From Alphaproteobacteria bacterium (GTDB lineage Bacteria > Myxococcota_A > UBA796 > GCA-2862545), in assembly GCA_020632875.1 (NCBI GenBank), contig JACKET010000028.1, forward strand, positions 1 through 48,795: a DNA stretch of 48,795 bases, written 5' to 3'. The position numbers and the translations under genes were made by a program. Below, one piece after another: positions 23,840-30,964 of this stretch. Positions within the stretch are counted from its first letter, which is position 1, and each line of letters begins with the position of its first letter. Under the pieces are notes generated by a model that was not told where the DNA came from, ran no database searches, and worked only from the letters and a program-made list of their open reading frames with translations.

Positions 23840-24441
23840 TCCACCGCGACGCCCGCTTCACGAAGGCCGTCGAAGACCTCGTCACCGAGCTCGAAGCGCG
23901 CACCGACGCCGAGATCGTCGTGGTCGCGGCGTCCCGCTCGGGCACCTACGACGACGTGCGATACGCCGTGGCCACGGCCGTCACGTTCGTCGCGCTGGCC
24001 GTGATCGTCGAGATCCCAGCCAGCGTCCCGCCGTTCTGGATGATGGTCGACCTGCTGCTCACGTGGTTCGCGACCGCCTGGATCTGCAACGCCGACCCCA
24101 TCCTCCGCCGCATGGTCCGCGCCCGCCGTCGGCTCGACGCCGTGAAGGAGGCCGCCGCAGCGGAGTTCCACGCCGAGTCCGTCCACGGCACTCCGAACCG
24201 CACGGGCCTGCTGGTGTACGTGAGCGCGCTGGAGGAGCGGGTCGAGCTCGTCCCCGACCTCGGGCTCGAGGCGCGCATCCCCAAGGGGCGCTGGGCGAAG
24301 GCGCTCGAGGCCTTCCACCACGCCGATCTCGATCACTTCCTCACGGGCCTGCGCGAGATCGGAGACGTCCTCGAGCAGCACGTGCCGCGCGTGTCGAACA
24401 GCGACTTCGACCTCCCCAACGCCCCGAGGATCCGGACATGA
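23836..24441 (+). CDS. TPM-domain membrane protein
   Basis: 201 residues from a GTG in a GTGA overlap. The N-terminus AVEDLVTELEARTDAEIVVVAA is the opening of the TPM (Psb32/MOLO-1) domain. Two hydrophobic segments follow (VATAVTFVALAVIVEIP and PPFWMMVDLLLTWFATAWI). The C-terminal half with GLLVYVSALEERVELVPDLG and LTGLREIGDVLEQHVPR is the second part of the same fold, so the domain is split by a membrane hairpin. It is co-transcribed with a Tim44-like zinc-ribbon protein, a pairing that often recurs. Confidence 0.85.
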   Translation: MIHRDARFTKAVEDLVTELEARTDAEIVVVAASRSGTYDDVRYAVATAVTFVALAVIVEIPASVPPFWMMVDLLLTWFATAWICNADPILRRMVRARRRLDAVKEAAAAEFHAESVHGTPNRTGLLVYVSALEERVELVPDLGLEARIPKGRWAKALEAFHHADLDHFLTGLREIGDVLEQHVPRVSNSDFDLPNAPRIRT

Positions 24442-25964
24442 GCGTGCGGAACGCGATGTGGCGCATCCTCGCCCACCCGGCACTCCCGCAGCTCGTCGTG
24501 ATCGGCTTCGCCCTGCTCGTCGCCGCCGAGGCGGAGGCTCGGGTCGGCGGCGGCCAGGGCTTCTCGTCGGGGCGTCGCAGCAGCGGCGGCGGTGGCGGAG
24601 GAGGAGGCGGAGACGGCGAGATCCTCGTCGACATCTTCATCCTCCTCATCCACCTGTGCATCGACTACCCCGCCATCGGCATCCCGCTGCTCATCCTGTT
24701 CGTCGCGGGCTTCGCCATCCGCGTGATGTTCTTCTCCGGAGACCGCTCGCACTACGCCGCGCGCGACATCGGCGTCGAGACGCCCTGGGAGCCGCGCGGG
24801 GGCGGAGCGACCGGCAGGGCGGGCATGCTCGAGGCCGACCCCGCGTTCAGCGAGCCCGTGTTCCTCGACTTCGCCGGTCTCGTGCACCGCCGCGCGCTCG
24901 AGGCGAGCACCACGAAGCGCTGGGGCCCGCTCGAGCCGTTCGCCACCGAAGCCGTACGCGACGCGCTCGTCGCTCAGTTCGGCGTGAAGCGGGTCCGGGA
25001 CGTCGTGCTCGGGAGCACCCGGCTCGTCCAGCTCGACGCCCGCCCCGACGAGCACCGTGCCGAGGTCGAGTTCGAAGCGAACTACACGGTCGGCGACGGC
25101 GAAGGCGAGCAGGTCTACGTCAAGAGCCGCTGGGCCTTCCGCCGGGCCGCGGGCGCCATCTCGCTCGCCCCCGACGAGACCATGGCGATGGGCTGCCCGA
25201 GCTGCGGGAACCCCGTCGAGACGACGCCGCTCGGCGAATGCACCACGTGCGGAACGCCCATCACGAAGGGCCAGCTCCAGTGGCAGGCCACGAGCGTCGG
25301 CATCCTCGCGTCCCGCCCGGTCCAGCCGCCCCAGCTCTCCCTTTTCGGCGGCGGCGACGAGCCGTCGGTCGGCATGCCGACGGTGCAGCAGTCCGGGCTC
25401 GGGGCCCGCCTGCGCCGGTTCAAGGGCCGCCACCCCGAGTTCGAGCCCGACGCGTTCAAGCAGCGCGTGCGCGACGTGTACCTCGCGCTCCAGGCCGCAT
25501 GGGGCCGCAACCGCTGGGACGACGCCCGTCCGTACGTGACCGACCCGCTCTTCCAGCAGCTGCGCTTCTGGATCGAGGGCTACGTGAAGAACGGCCTGCG
25601 CAACCAGCTCGAGGACGTCGAGCTGCACACAGTCCAGATCGTGAAGATCGACGACGACGCCTGGTACGAGAGCATCACCGTGCGGATCTGGGGCTCCATG
25701 AGAGACTCCACGGTCGACGCGAGCGGCCGGGTCGTCGCGGGCAACGCCGACAAGCCGCGGCGGTTCAGCGAGTACTGGACCTTCCTCCGCGCTTCGGGAA
25801 CCGGCGCCGACACCAAGCCTGCCGGCACCTGTCCGAGCTGCGGAGCGCCGCTGGACCGCATCGGGAGCAGCGGCGTCTGCGGGTACTGTGACAGCAAGAT
25901 CACCACCGGGCGCTTCGACTGGGTCCTCTCGCGGATCGACCAGTGCGACGTGTACCCGGGCTAG
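24438..25964 (+). CDS. Tim44-like membrane protein with two zinc ribbons
   Basis: 508 residues, ATG overlapping the preceding stop. Near the N-terminus lie a signal-like helix, a Gly/Ser run (residues about 45-58) and a long membrane segment (ILVDIFILLIHLCI... and AIGIPLLILFVAGFAIRVMFF). Two similar modules follow. Each has a Tim44-like alpha/beta domain (first from LEADPAFSEPVFLDFAGLV, second from FEPDAFKQRVRDVYLALQ) and then a zinc ribbon (MGCPSCGNPVETTPLGECTTCG; TCPSCGAPLDRIGSSGVCGYC). The order is thus anchor, Tim44, ribbon, Tim44, ribbon. Tim44-like domains bind membranes or partner proteins; the role here is unknown. The protein probably acts with the TPM protein. Confidence 0.87.
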   Translation: MSVRNAMWRILAHPALPQLVVIGFALLVAAEAEARVGGGQGFSSGRRSSGGGGGGGGGDGEILVDIFILLIHLCIDYPAIGIPLLILFVAGFAIRVMFFSGDRSHYAARDIGVETPWEPRGGGATGRAGMLEADPAFSEPVFLDFAGLVHRRALEASTTKRWGPLEPFATEAVRDALVAQFGVKRVRDVVLGSTRLVQLDARPDEHRAEVEFEANYTVGDGEGEQVYVKSRWAFRRAAGAISLAPDETMAMGCPSCGNPVETTPLGECTTCGTPITKGQLQWQATSVGILASRPVQPPQLSLFGGGDEPSVGMPTVQQSGLGARLRRFKGRHPEFEPDAFKQRVRDVYLALQAAWGRNRWDDARPYVTDPLFQQLRFWIEGYVKNGLRNQLEDVELHTVQIVKIDDDAWYESITVRIWGSMRDSTVDASGRVVAGNADKPRRFSEYWTFLRASGTGADTKPAGTCPSCGAPLDRIGSSGVCGYCDSKITTGRFDWVLSRIDQCDVYPG

Positions 25965-25979
25965 CCGAGCGAGGTCGAC

Positions 25980-26276
25980 ATGTGCCGGAACATCAAGCGT
26001 CTCTACAACTTCGAGCCCCCGGCGACCGAGGAGGAGATGGAGGCCAGTGCGCTCCAGTACGTCCGCAAGCTGTCGGGCATGACGAGCCCGTCCGAGGCGA
26101 ACCGCGAGGCGTTCGACCGCGCGGTGGCCGAGATCACGGCCATCACGAAGCGCCTGCTGCTCGAAGAGCTCGTGACCACGGCGTCTCCGCGGGATCGCGA
26201 CGTGGAGGCCGAGCGCGCGCGGGAGCGCGGACGCCAGCGCGAGGCGCGGCTGCTGGAGAAGCTGACGGGCCACTGA
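25980..26276 (+). CDS. DUF2277 family protein
   Basis: 98 residues. The opening MCRNIKRLYNFEPPATEEEM is the hallmark of DUF2277, followed by ALQYVRKLSGMTSPSEANRE. These small soluble proteins occur widely in high-GC bacteria; the function is not known. A charged C-terminal helix (RDRDVEAERARERGRQREAR) extends beyond the core. It starts 15 bases after the Tim44-like gene and ends one base before the next start. Confidence 0.93.
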   Translation: MCRNIKRLYNFEPPATEEEMEASALQYVRKLSGMTSPSEANREAFDRAVAEITAITKRLLLEELVTTASPRDRDVEAERARERGRQREARLLEKLTGH

Positions 26277-26277
26277 C

Positions 26278-26949
26278 GTGCGCCTGCCGGCCTGCTGCGC
26301 CGTCGTGCCGGACTTCGAGAGCCTCGTGCGGACGCCATTTCGCGGCGCCGTGAACGCGCTGTGCTGGGAGCGTCGCCTCGACGGGGACTTCGGCGAGATC
26401 GCCCGGCGGCTCGCCCCTCCCGACGGCCTCGCGGAGATCGAGCCCGAGGCGCTCGGCGATCTCGCGCTGAGCCCGGCCGGAGCGCGCGCTGCGGCACACC
26501 TCCTCGCGGACCTCGAGCGCCTCGACGCGCTCGGCCTCGAGCCGGTTCTGAACGTCATCGCGTCGTACCCGCGCGACACGCGCGGCCTGCCCATCGCGAC
26601 GGACGTGCATTCGTTCCACGTCGATCGCGCGCCCGTCGAGGTCGACACCTGGGTGTGCACCTACCACGGCGCCAGCACCGAGGGTCTCGCCCCGGACGCC
26701 GCCCGGCGGCGCATCGACGACCCCGGCGTGCGGGACGCGCTCCACGCCGCGCTCGGCGAGGTCGACCTCAGCGAAGAGAGCTTCGACCTCCACTACCGCC
26801 CCGAGCCCGGCGCGCGGCCCTTCTCCTTCGGGCTCGGGAGCCTGTGGAGGGTGGCGGTCGCCTGGCCGGGCGCCGCGGTTCCGCCGTGCGTCCACCGCGC
26901 TCCCCCACCCGCGCCGGGCGATGCGCCGCGCCTGCTGCTGGTGTGCTGA
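26278..26949 (+). CDS. DUF1826-like protein
   Basis: 223 residues from a GTG one base after the DUF2277 stop. The block HSFHVDRAPVEVDTWVCTYH followed by GASTEGLAPDAA resembles the DUF1826 core, where His and Asp residues precede a Thr-x-x-GxGTEWLP segment. The last part is Pro-rich (HRAPPPAPGDAPRLLLVC). No signal peptide is visible. The function of the family is unknown. A non-related reading cannot be ruled out because similarity is confined to one block. Confidence 0.7.
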   Translation: MRLPACCAVVPDFESLVRTPFRGAVNALCWERRLDGDFGEIARRLAPPDGLAEIEPEALGDLALSPAGARAAAHLLADLERLDALGLEPVLNVIASYPRDTRGLPIATDVHSFHVDRAPVEVDTWVCTYHGASTEGLAPDAARRRIDDPGVRDALHAALGEVDLSEESFDLHYRPEPGARPFSFGLGSLWRVAVAWPGAAVPPCVHRAPPPAPGDAPRLLLVC

Positions 26950-27010
26950 TCTCGGCGGAAGAGATGCCGACCGGCGCGGGTTTCGCTACCCTGGTCTCCT
27001 GGAGTCCCTC

Positions 27011-27667
27011 ATGATCCTGCTCACCAGCCTCGCGTTCGCCGGCGTCCCCACGCACTCCGCCATGGAGGGCGCGTCCTGGAACCACCTGTCCGACCGCAAC
27101 CACGACGATGCGGGCACCGTGAAGGTGTTCAACGCGACCGTGTCCGACGTGAGCTGCTTCAAGGCCGTCGCCGAGACGGGCGATGCCGACGGCAAGACCA
27201 TGCTCGACGTGGTGGTCGACGTGGTGGGCTCGAAGAAGTGGTCGTCCGCCGGGGTCACGCAGGCCGAGGTGCTCGGGCGAAGCGGCAACACCATCACGTA
27301 CATGCAGTACCTCGACGTCCCCGGCTGGACGATGTCGTCCGACCGGTTCTGGTTCCTCACGTCCGAGATCACCGACGGTGCGGGCACGCGCTCCCTGAAG
27401 TGGAACCGCATCGACCCGAGCGGCCCGTACGCCCAGCGCTACAAGGACTTCGCGGCGGCGAACCCCAACGCCGTCGAGCCGCCGATCAACGTGGGCGGCT
27501 GGTACTTCCGCGACAACGGCGGCACCGTCGAGATCACGTACCTCATCTGCACCGACGCGGGCGGCTCGATCCCCTACGCCATCCAGAACGCCGCGACGAA
27601 GAAGACGCTCCCCGACACCGTCGGCGACGTCGTCCGCGAGGCCAAGCGCCGCCTCGGGAAGGAATGA
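27011..27667 (+). CDS. Exported START-like lipid-binding domain protein
   Basis: 218 residues; ATG at 27011 preceded by CTGGAG. MILLTSLAFAGVPTHS is a short signal-like N-terminus without a basic residue, so export is likely but not certain. The START/SRPBCC signature is visible late in the protein: a GGW strand (NVGGWYFRDNGGTVEITYLI), then TDAGGSIPYAIQNAATKKTL and a final helix DVVREAKRRLGKE. Similar exported domains bind lipids or hydrophobic ligands. The ATGA overlap couples it to the MazG-like gene. Confidence 0.85.
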   Translation: MILLTSLAFAGVPTHSAMEGASWNHLSDRNHDDAGTVKVFNATVSDVSCFKAVAETGDADGKTMLDVVVDVVGSKKWSSAGVTQAEVLGRSGNTITYMQYLDVPGWTMSSDRFWFLTSEITDGAGTRSLKWNRIDPSGPYAQRYKDFAAANPNAVEPPINVGGWYFRDNGGTVEITYLICTDAGGSIPYAIQNAATKKTLPDTVGDVVREAKRRLGKE

Positions 27668-28029
27668 GCGGAGACCGTCGCCACGCGACGCTGCCCGAGC
27701 TCACCGATCTGGTCCGCGAGTTCGCGACCGAGCGCGACTGGGAGCGCTACCACAGCCCCCGAAACCTCGCGATGGCCCTGTCCGTCGAGGCGAACGAGCT
27801 GCTCGAGCTGTACCTGTGGTCGGCGGACGACGGCCCGCAGCCGCTGAACCCGGCGCGCGACCCGAAGGTCGCCGACGAGGCCGCCGACGTGCTGATGTGC
27901 CTGCTGAACTTCTGCGACCGCGCGGGAGTCGACCTGGAAGCGGCGCTGCGGTCCAAGCTCGAGCGGGCGCGGTTGAAGTACCCGGCGGATCAGGTGCGGG
28001 GGAAGGCGCTCAAGTACGACGAGTACTGA
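27664..28029 (+). CDS. MazG-like nucleotide pyrophosphohydrolase (RS21-C6 type)
   Basis: 121 residues. The all-alpha NTP pyrophosphatase core is visible: ERYHSPRNLAMALSVEANEL provides the E-x-x-E motif (EANELLE), DEAADVLMCLLNFCDR the second metal-binding E-x-x-D motif, and KLERARLKYPADQVRGKALKY the substrate-binding tail typical of dCTPase/RS21-C6 proteins. These enzymes hydrolyse non-canonical nucleoside triphosphates to monophosphate and pyrophosphate, cleaning the nucleotide pool. The stop codon lies immediately before the GGAGCC heptamer array at 28030. Confidence 0.93.
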   Translation: MSGDRRHATLPELTDLVREFATERDWERYHSPRNLAMALSVEANELLELYLWSADDGPQPLNPARDPKVADEAADVLMCLLNFCDRAGVDLEAALRSKLERARLKYPADQVRGKALKYDEY

Positions 28030-28101
28030 GGAGCCGGGAGCCGGGAGCCGGGAGCCAGCCTGGGCCGGGAGCCTGGAGCCTGGAGCCTGGAGCCTGGAGC
28101 G
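28030..28101. repeat. GGAGCC(G/T/A) heptamer array
   Basis: Direct heptamers begin on the base after the MazG-like stop codon: three GGAGCCG, one GGAGCCA, a short disrupted piece, then four GGAGCCT and a partial unit. It is the reverse-complement orientation of the array at 28904-28956. On its minus strand it contains several uninterrupted copies of the site used by the IS110 element. Confidence 0.9.
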
Positions 28102-28903
28102 TTGGGGGGTTCCGACTCTCCCGAACCCCGATCGCCTCGCATCTCGCAGATGACGCAGATGGACGCGGATGACGCAGAAACGAGGCCGTCCCGGGGTCGA
28201 GCGTCCTCGTGTCCCCGGCCGCTGTCGAGCGGGATTGCACCGCCAAGGACACCAGGACGCCAGGGACGCCAGCCCACTGGATGCGGATCCACGTTTTGCG
28301 CAGCTTCAACGACTGAAATCTGTCGACATTTCGGCCTGGGACCGAAGCAAGATCACCCGAGCAGGCCCAAAATGCCGGCCTGCTCTGGTGAGTGCCGAAT
28401 CCGGTCCGCAAGAAGACCCGCTCTGTCGACCCGAACACGGAGACGTCCCTCGACAGCCCTGACGTCACGGGTGGACGCTGGCGGTCTTGGCGGTGCATCC
28501 CCATCAGAGGTGCCCGGGGAAACGAGGACGCGCGACCCGTGACGGCCTGGTTTCTGCGTCATCTGCGTCCTTCTGCGTCATCTGCGTGATGCCTCAGGAC
28601 GCTCGACGCTCGATCCCTTCCACTCGGAGGAGGGCGCAGGAACCGTTGCGTCGTGCCCCCCGTCTGGACATTTCGCGCACGAATCAGCGTCTTCTGAACT
28701 CCGTGATCGGCGGATGCGGATCCGGTGGGCCAGGGACGCCAGGGACGCCACGGACTACCCGCAGCGTCGGGTGTCTTGGGAACGTGTCGGTGTTGGGGTC
28801 GGCAAAGAGGGCCTTCCCGCGGACCGGAATCGGGATTCACCAGAGCATGCGTGCTTTCGGACCGAGGACCGCCGACGCCATTGCCGTCCGACTCGGCCAC
28901 CCC
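28102..28903. repeat. Composite non-coding region of inverted repeat modules
   Basis: I find no convincing gene in these 800 bases; the open frames here have no ribosome sites and read as low-complexity sequence. Instead there are repeat modules in inverted pairs. The pairs are CGCAGATGACGCAG (28145 on, and inverted 28552-28590), GTCCTCGTNTCCCCGG (28203-28218 and 28514-28529), and TGCACCGCCAAG (28236-28247 and 28486-28497). Together these make arms of about 120 bases. A second pair is 28381-28450 and 28780-28849, about four-fifths identical by eye and inverted. GGATGCGGATCC also occurs in both halves. The region looks like nested copies of dispersed genomic repeats. Confidence 0.8.
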
Positions 28904-28956
28904 AGCTCCCGGCTCCAGGCTCCAGGCTCCCGGCTCCAGGCTCCAGGCTCCAGGCT
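28904..28956. repeat. GGCTCCA heptamer array interrupted by the IS110 element
   Basis: Seven full heptamers (AGCTCCC, then GGCTCCA or GGCTCCC units) plus GGCT stop abruptly at 28956. The next phase-matching bases CCAGGCTC are found 1349 bases later, at 30306-30313, on the far side of the transposase gene. Confidence 0.9.
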
Positions 28957-28964
28957 TGTATCTC

Positions 28965-29233
28965 CTGAGTGCTCCCTCCCGACTCCGCCACAGGCTCGGT
29001 TGAACCCGTCCTGGAGACCGTCTCAGCGGGGGTGAGCGCGAGAGGGGGCAGCCGCCCCCTCTCGCTCATGCTCGGCTCTGAGGTGGAGGGCTCGGCGAGA
29101 ACACGCAGGGCTTGGTCGTCCGAGGCCGACCCGGAAAGGGTGGTCCCCGTCACCATGTCGAAATCCCGTAGAGCATCTCGGAGCGAATCCGAATTTACAA
29201 GCCTGGGAAACGACAGTTGCGGGATCGGGGACC
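28965..29233 (+). ncRNA. Predicted IS110 bridge RNA with target and donor loops
   Basis: Target loop: CAGGCT (28991-28996) equals the left target plus core, and CCTGGAG (29010-29016) is the exact complement of core plus right target (CTCCAGG). A small CGG/CCG hairpin lies between them, and CTGAG (28965) / CTCAG (29022) can close the loop. Donor loop: AGAGCATCT (29170-29178) is identical to the right end plus core (30297-30305), and TACAAG (29196-29201) is the complement of core plus left end (CTTGTA, 28955-28960). The tip hairpin is CGGA-GCGAA-TCCG (29179-29191). The donor loop is closed by GGTCCCCG/CGGGGACC (29142-29149 with 29226-29233) and ATCCCG/CGGGAT (29163-29168 with 29220-29225). A strong stem, GAGAGGGGGC/GCCCCCTCTC (29040-29049 with 29054-29063), separates the two loops. 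RNA ends are estimated. Confidence 0.75.
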
Positions 29234-29259
29234 GAGCCCTCCATATCACCGGAGGCATC

Positions 29260-30288
29260 ATGGGAACCCGTAGAGGACAACGAATCGCGTACGTCGGCAT
29301 CGACGTGTCGAAGGACAAGCTCAACGTCGCCTGGCGCGTGCGCGATGGAGAGCGGCTCGAGTTCGAGATCCCGAACGACGCGGATGGTCACGCCGAGATC
29401 ATTCGACGTGTCACTGCCGGACGAATCGCCGAGGCGAGGGTCGCGTTCGAGGCCACAGGCCCGTACTCGACGGTCCTTCTGCTCAACCTGAGCAAGGCCC
29501 AGAAGGTCCGGGCAGCCCGACTTCGGCCCGCGCAGGCCCGCGCCTATGCGAAGGCAATCGGGCCGCGCGGCAAGACGGACGTGCTCGACGCGCGAATCCT
29601 CTGTGACATGGCGGCCCGGCCGGACTTCACCCCGACCGACGTTCCGGAGCTGGAGCGTCTCCAGCTCCAGGCGATGGCTCGGGAGCTCGAGGCCCTCATC
29701 AACACCCGTGCCTCGATGAACATGCGCAGGCAGAGCGCGACCGCCGCTGGAGGGCTCTCCGACGCCTTCAATGACCTCCTCGGGGGTGTCCACGCCGCCA
29801 TCGACGAGGCCATCGCCAAGATGGAGCTCGAACTGGAGCGTCGAATCAAGGCCGACCCCAAGACCGCCGAGTTCTACGACCGTGCTGACTCCTTGCAGGG
29901 CTTCGCGCGCCGCTCGCTCGTGCAGATCATTCCCGAGCTCGCCGCCGCGCCCCAGACCCTGACCCCGCGCCAGATGGTCGCGTTTGCCGGATTCGACCCT
30001 CGGCCGAAGAAATCTGGCTCTTCCAGGGCTGGTGAGAGTTGGTCCATCAGCAAGATGGGGAGCCGCAGGCTTCGACGGATGCTCTACGTCTGTGCGCGGG
30101 TCGCAGTGCGCTGGCACCCGCCATCACGCGCCTACTACGAAGCGATGCTGGCGAGGAACAAGCCGAGGATGGTGGCGCTGGTCGCCGTCGCGCGGAAGCT
30201 CCTGGTGGCCTTGTGGGTCATGTGGACCCGCGGCGTCGACTTCGACCCGAGCGCGTTCACCGGCAGATGGTCTCCGGATTCCGCTTGA
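29260..30288 (+). CDS. IS110-family transposase/recombinase (DEDD)
   Basis: 342 residues; ATG at 29260 preceded by GGAGG. The N-terminal RuvC-like DEDD domain shows Asp15 (YVGIDVSKDK), Glu64 (FEATGPYS), Asp107 and Asp110 (KTDVLDARIL). A coiled helical middle section follows. The C-terminal Transposase_20 domain has PRQMVAFAGFDPRPKKSGSS, which should carry the catalytic Ser, and then SKMGSRRLRRMLY. In this family the enzyme is guided by a bridge RNA that pairs with both target and donor DNA. The gene appears intact. All motifs expected for activity are present, so the element may be mobile. Confidence 0.95.
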   Translation: MGTRRGQRIAYVGIDVSKDKLNVAWRVRDGERLEFEIPNDADGHAEIIRRVTAGRIAEARVAFEATGPYSTVLLLNLSKAQKVRAARLRPAQARAYAKAIGPRGKTDVLDARILCDMAARPDFTPTDVPELERLQLQAMARELEALINTRASMNMRRQSATAAGGLSDAFNDLLGGVHAAIDEAIAKMELELERRIKADPKTAEFYDRADSLQGFARRSLVQIIPELAAAPQTLTPRQMVAFAGFDPRPKKSGSSRAGESWSISKMGSRRLRRMLYVCARVAVRWHPPSRAYYEAMLARNKPRMVALVAVARKLLVALWVMWTRGVDFDPSAFTGRWSPDSA

Positions 30289-30305
30289 CGTTGAAGAGAG
30301 CATCT

Positions 30306-30313
30306 CCAGGCTC
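30306..30313. repeat. Right-hand remnant of the GGCTCCA array
   Basis: CCAGGCTC directly follows the right end of the IS110 element and continues the heptamer phase broken at 28956. It fixes the right boundary of the element. Confidence 0.75.
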
Positions 30314-30314
30314 G

Positions 30315-30623
30315 CTACCGCTTCTTCCGCTTCCGGTCGCGCTTCATCACGATCTCGGTGCCGTCGGCCTCGAACAGCGTGAGCTCGTCGTCGCGGACGT
30401 CGAAGGCGTACGTCACCTCGCCGCGATCGGTCTGCATCGAGACCAGGCGACCATCGGCGACCCAGCGGCCATCCGTCGAGCGCTGCCCGACGCTCCAGTC
30501 GAACCGCCCGTCGTCGCGGACCGAGAGCTCCATCGAACCGCCCGTCCACCGGCCCACCATGCCGTCTTCGGCGAAAGCAGGGATGGCGGCACCACACAGC
30601 AGCAACAGCAGCACGCGCTTCAT
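30315..30623 (-). CDS. Small exported protein, lipocalin-like strand pattern
   Basis: 102 residues. AGGAGG lies seven bases before the ATG, which fixes the start. MKRVLLLLLCGAAIPAFAE is a signal peptide. The mature 80 residues alternate short strands and turns (VGRWTGGSMELSVRDDGRFD, GRWVADGRLVSMQTDRGEVT, YAFDVRDDELTLFEADGTEI). The G-x-W start and repeated DG turns recall lipocalin-like or DUF5640-like domains. A basic tail (MKRDRKRKKR) ends the protein. Its stop lies just outside the right end of the IS110 element, so the insertion sits in its 3' flank without cutting it. Confidence 0.8.
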   Translation of the reverse strand: MKRVLLLLLCGAAIPAFAEDGMVGRWTGGSMELSVRDDGRFDWSVGQRSTDGRWVADGRLVSMQTDRGEVTYAFDVRDDELTLFEADGTEIVMKRDRKRKKR

Positions 30624-30700
30624 GGGGGGTTCCTCCTTCTCTCCCCACACGGTGCAGTCGCGAATCACGACCCGCCACAGAAATCAAGCGGCCGTGGATC

Positions 30701-30847
30701 CTAGGCCAGGGTCACCGCGTCGGCGGGGAGGTGCAGCAGCCCGAAGACCCACGTGAGCGCGGCGTCGATCGCAGAGGGCGGAACGAGGTTCCGGCCTGCG
30801 AAGTAGGCGAAGACGACGACGGCGACGAAGAGGGCCAGGTTGCGCAT
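30701..30847 (-). CDS. Small membrane protein (48 residues)
   Basis: GGAGG lies seven bases before the ATG at 30847. MRNLALFVAVVVFAYFAGRNLVPPSAI opens with one hydrophobic helix, followed by a second weaker hydrophobic stretch (AALTWVFGLLHLPADAV). The length and clean ribosome site support a real gene, but no family is recognised. It lies in a loosely packed region between an exported protein gene and a hypothetical gene on the same strand. Confidence 0.6.
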   Translation of the reverse strand: MRNLALFVAVVVFAYFAGRNLVPPSAIDAALTWVFGLLHLPADAVTLA

Positions 30848-30964
30848 GGGAATGTCCTCCACACGTTGGACACGCGTGGCAAGACGTCCCGTCACCGGGA
30901 ATCTTCGAAGTTTGTCACGCGCCGCGCGACGTGCGTGCGATCCGCCCGTGCGCGCCGGCGGATG

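Larger units (their letters stand above)
28957..30305 (+). mobile_element. IS110-family insertion element, 1349 bp, CT core
   Basis: The ends were placed from three agreeing signs. First, removing 28957-30305 joins GGCT to CCAGGCTC and restores the GGCTCCA heptamer in phase. Second, both junctions carry the dinucleotide CT (28955-28956 and 30304-30305), the usual IS110 core. Third, sequences inside the left non-coding end match both ends of the element (see the bridge RNA entry). There are no terminal inverted repeats and no other duplication, as expected for IS110. The layout is a 303-bp left non-coding end, the transposase gene and a 17-bp right end, as in the IS621 subgroup rather than IS1111. 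Confidence 0.85.

Noticed and set aside
28102..28542. Open frames of 100-150 codons between the heptamer arrays.
   Set aside because: They follow the inverted repeat modules, have no ribosome sites and no domain-like sequence; both strands show them equally.
28030..28956. Possible CRISPR-like array.
   Set aside because: The repeats are 7-base tandem units without spacers, and other modules are inverted pairs; no cas genes are nearby.
28969..29259. Extension of the transposase frame upstream to 28969.
   Set aside because: The extra 97 codons read through the bridge-RNA stems and lack a ribosome site; GGAGG and ATG at 29260 give a protein of normal IS110 length.
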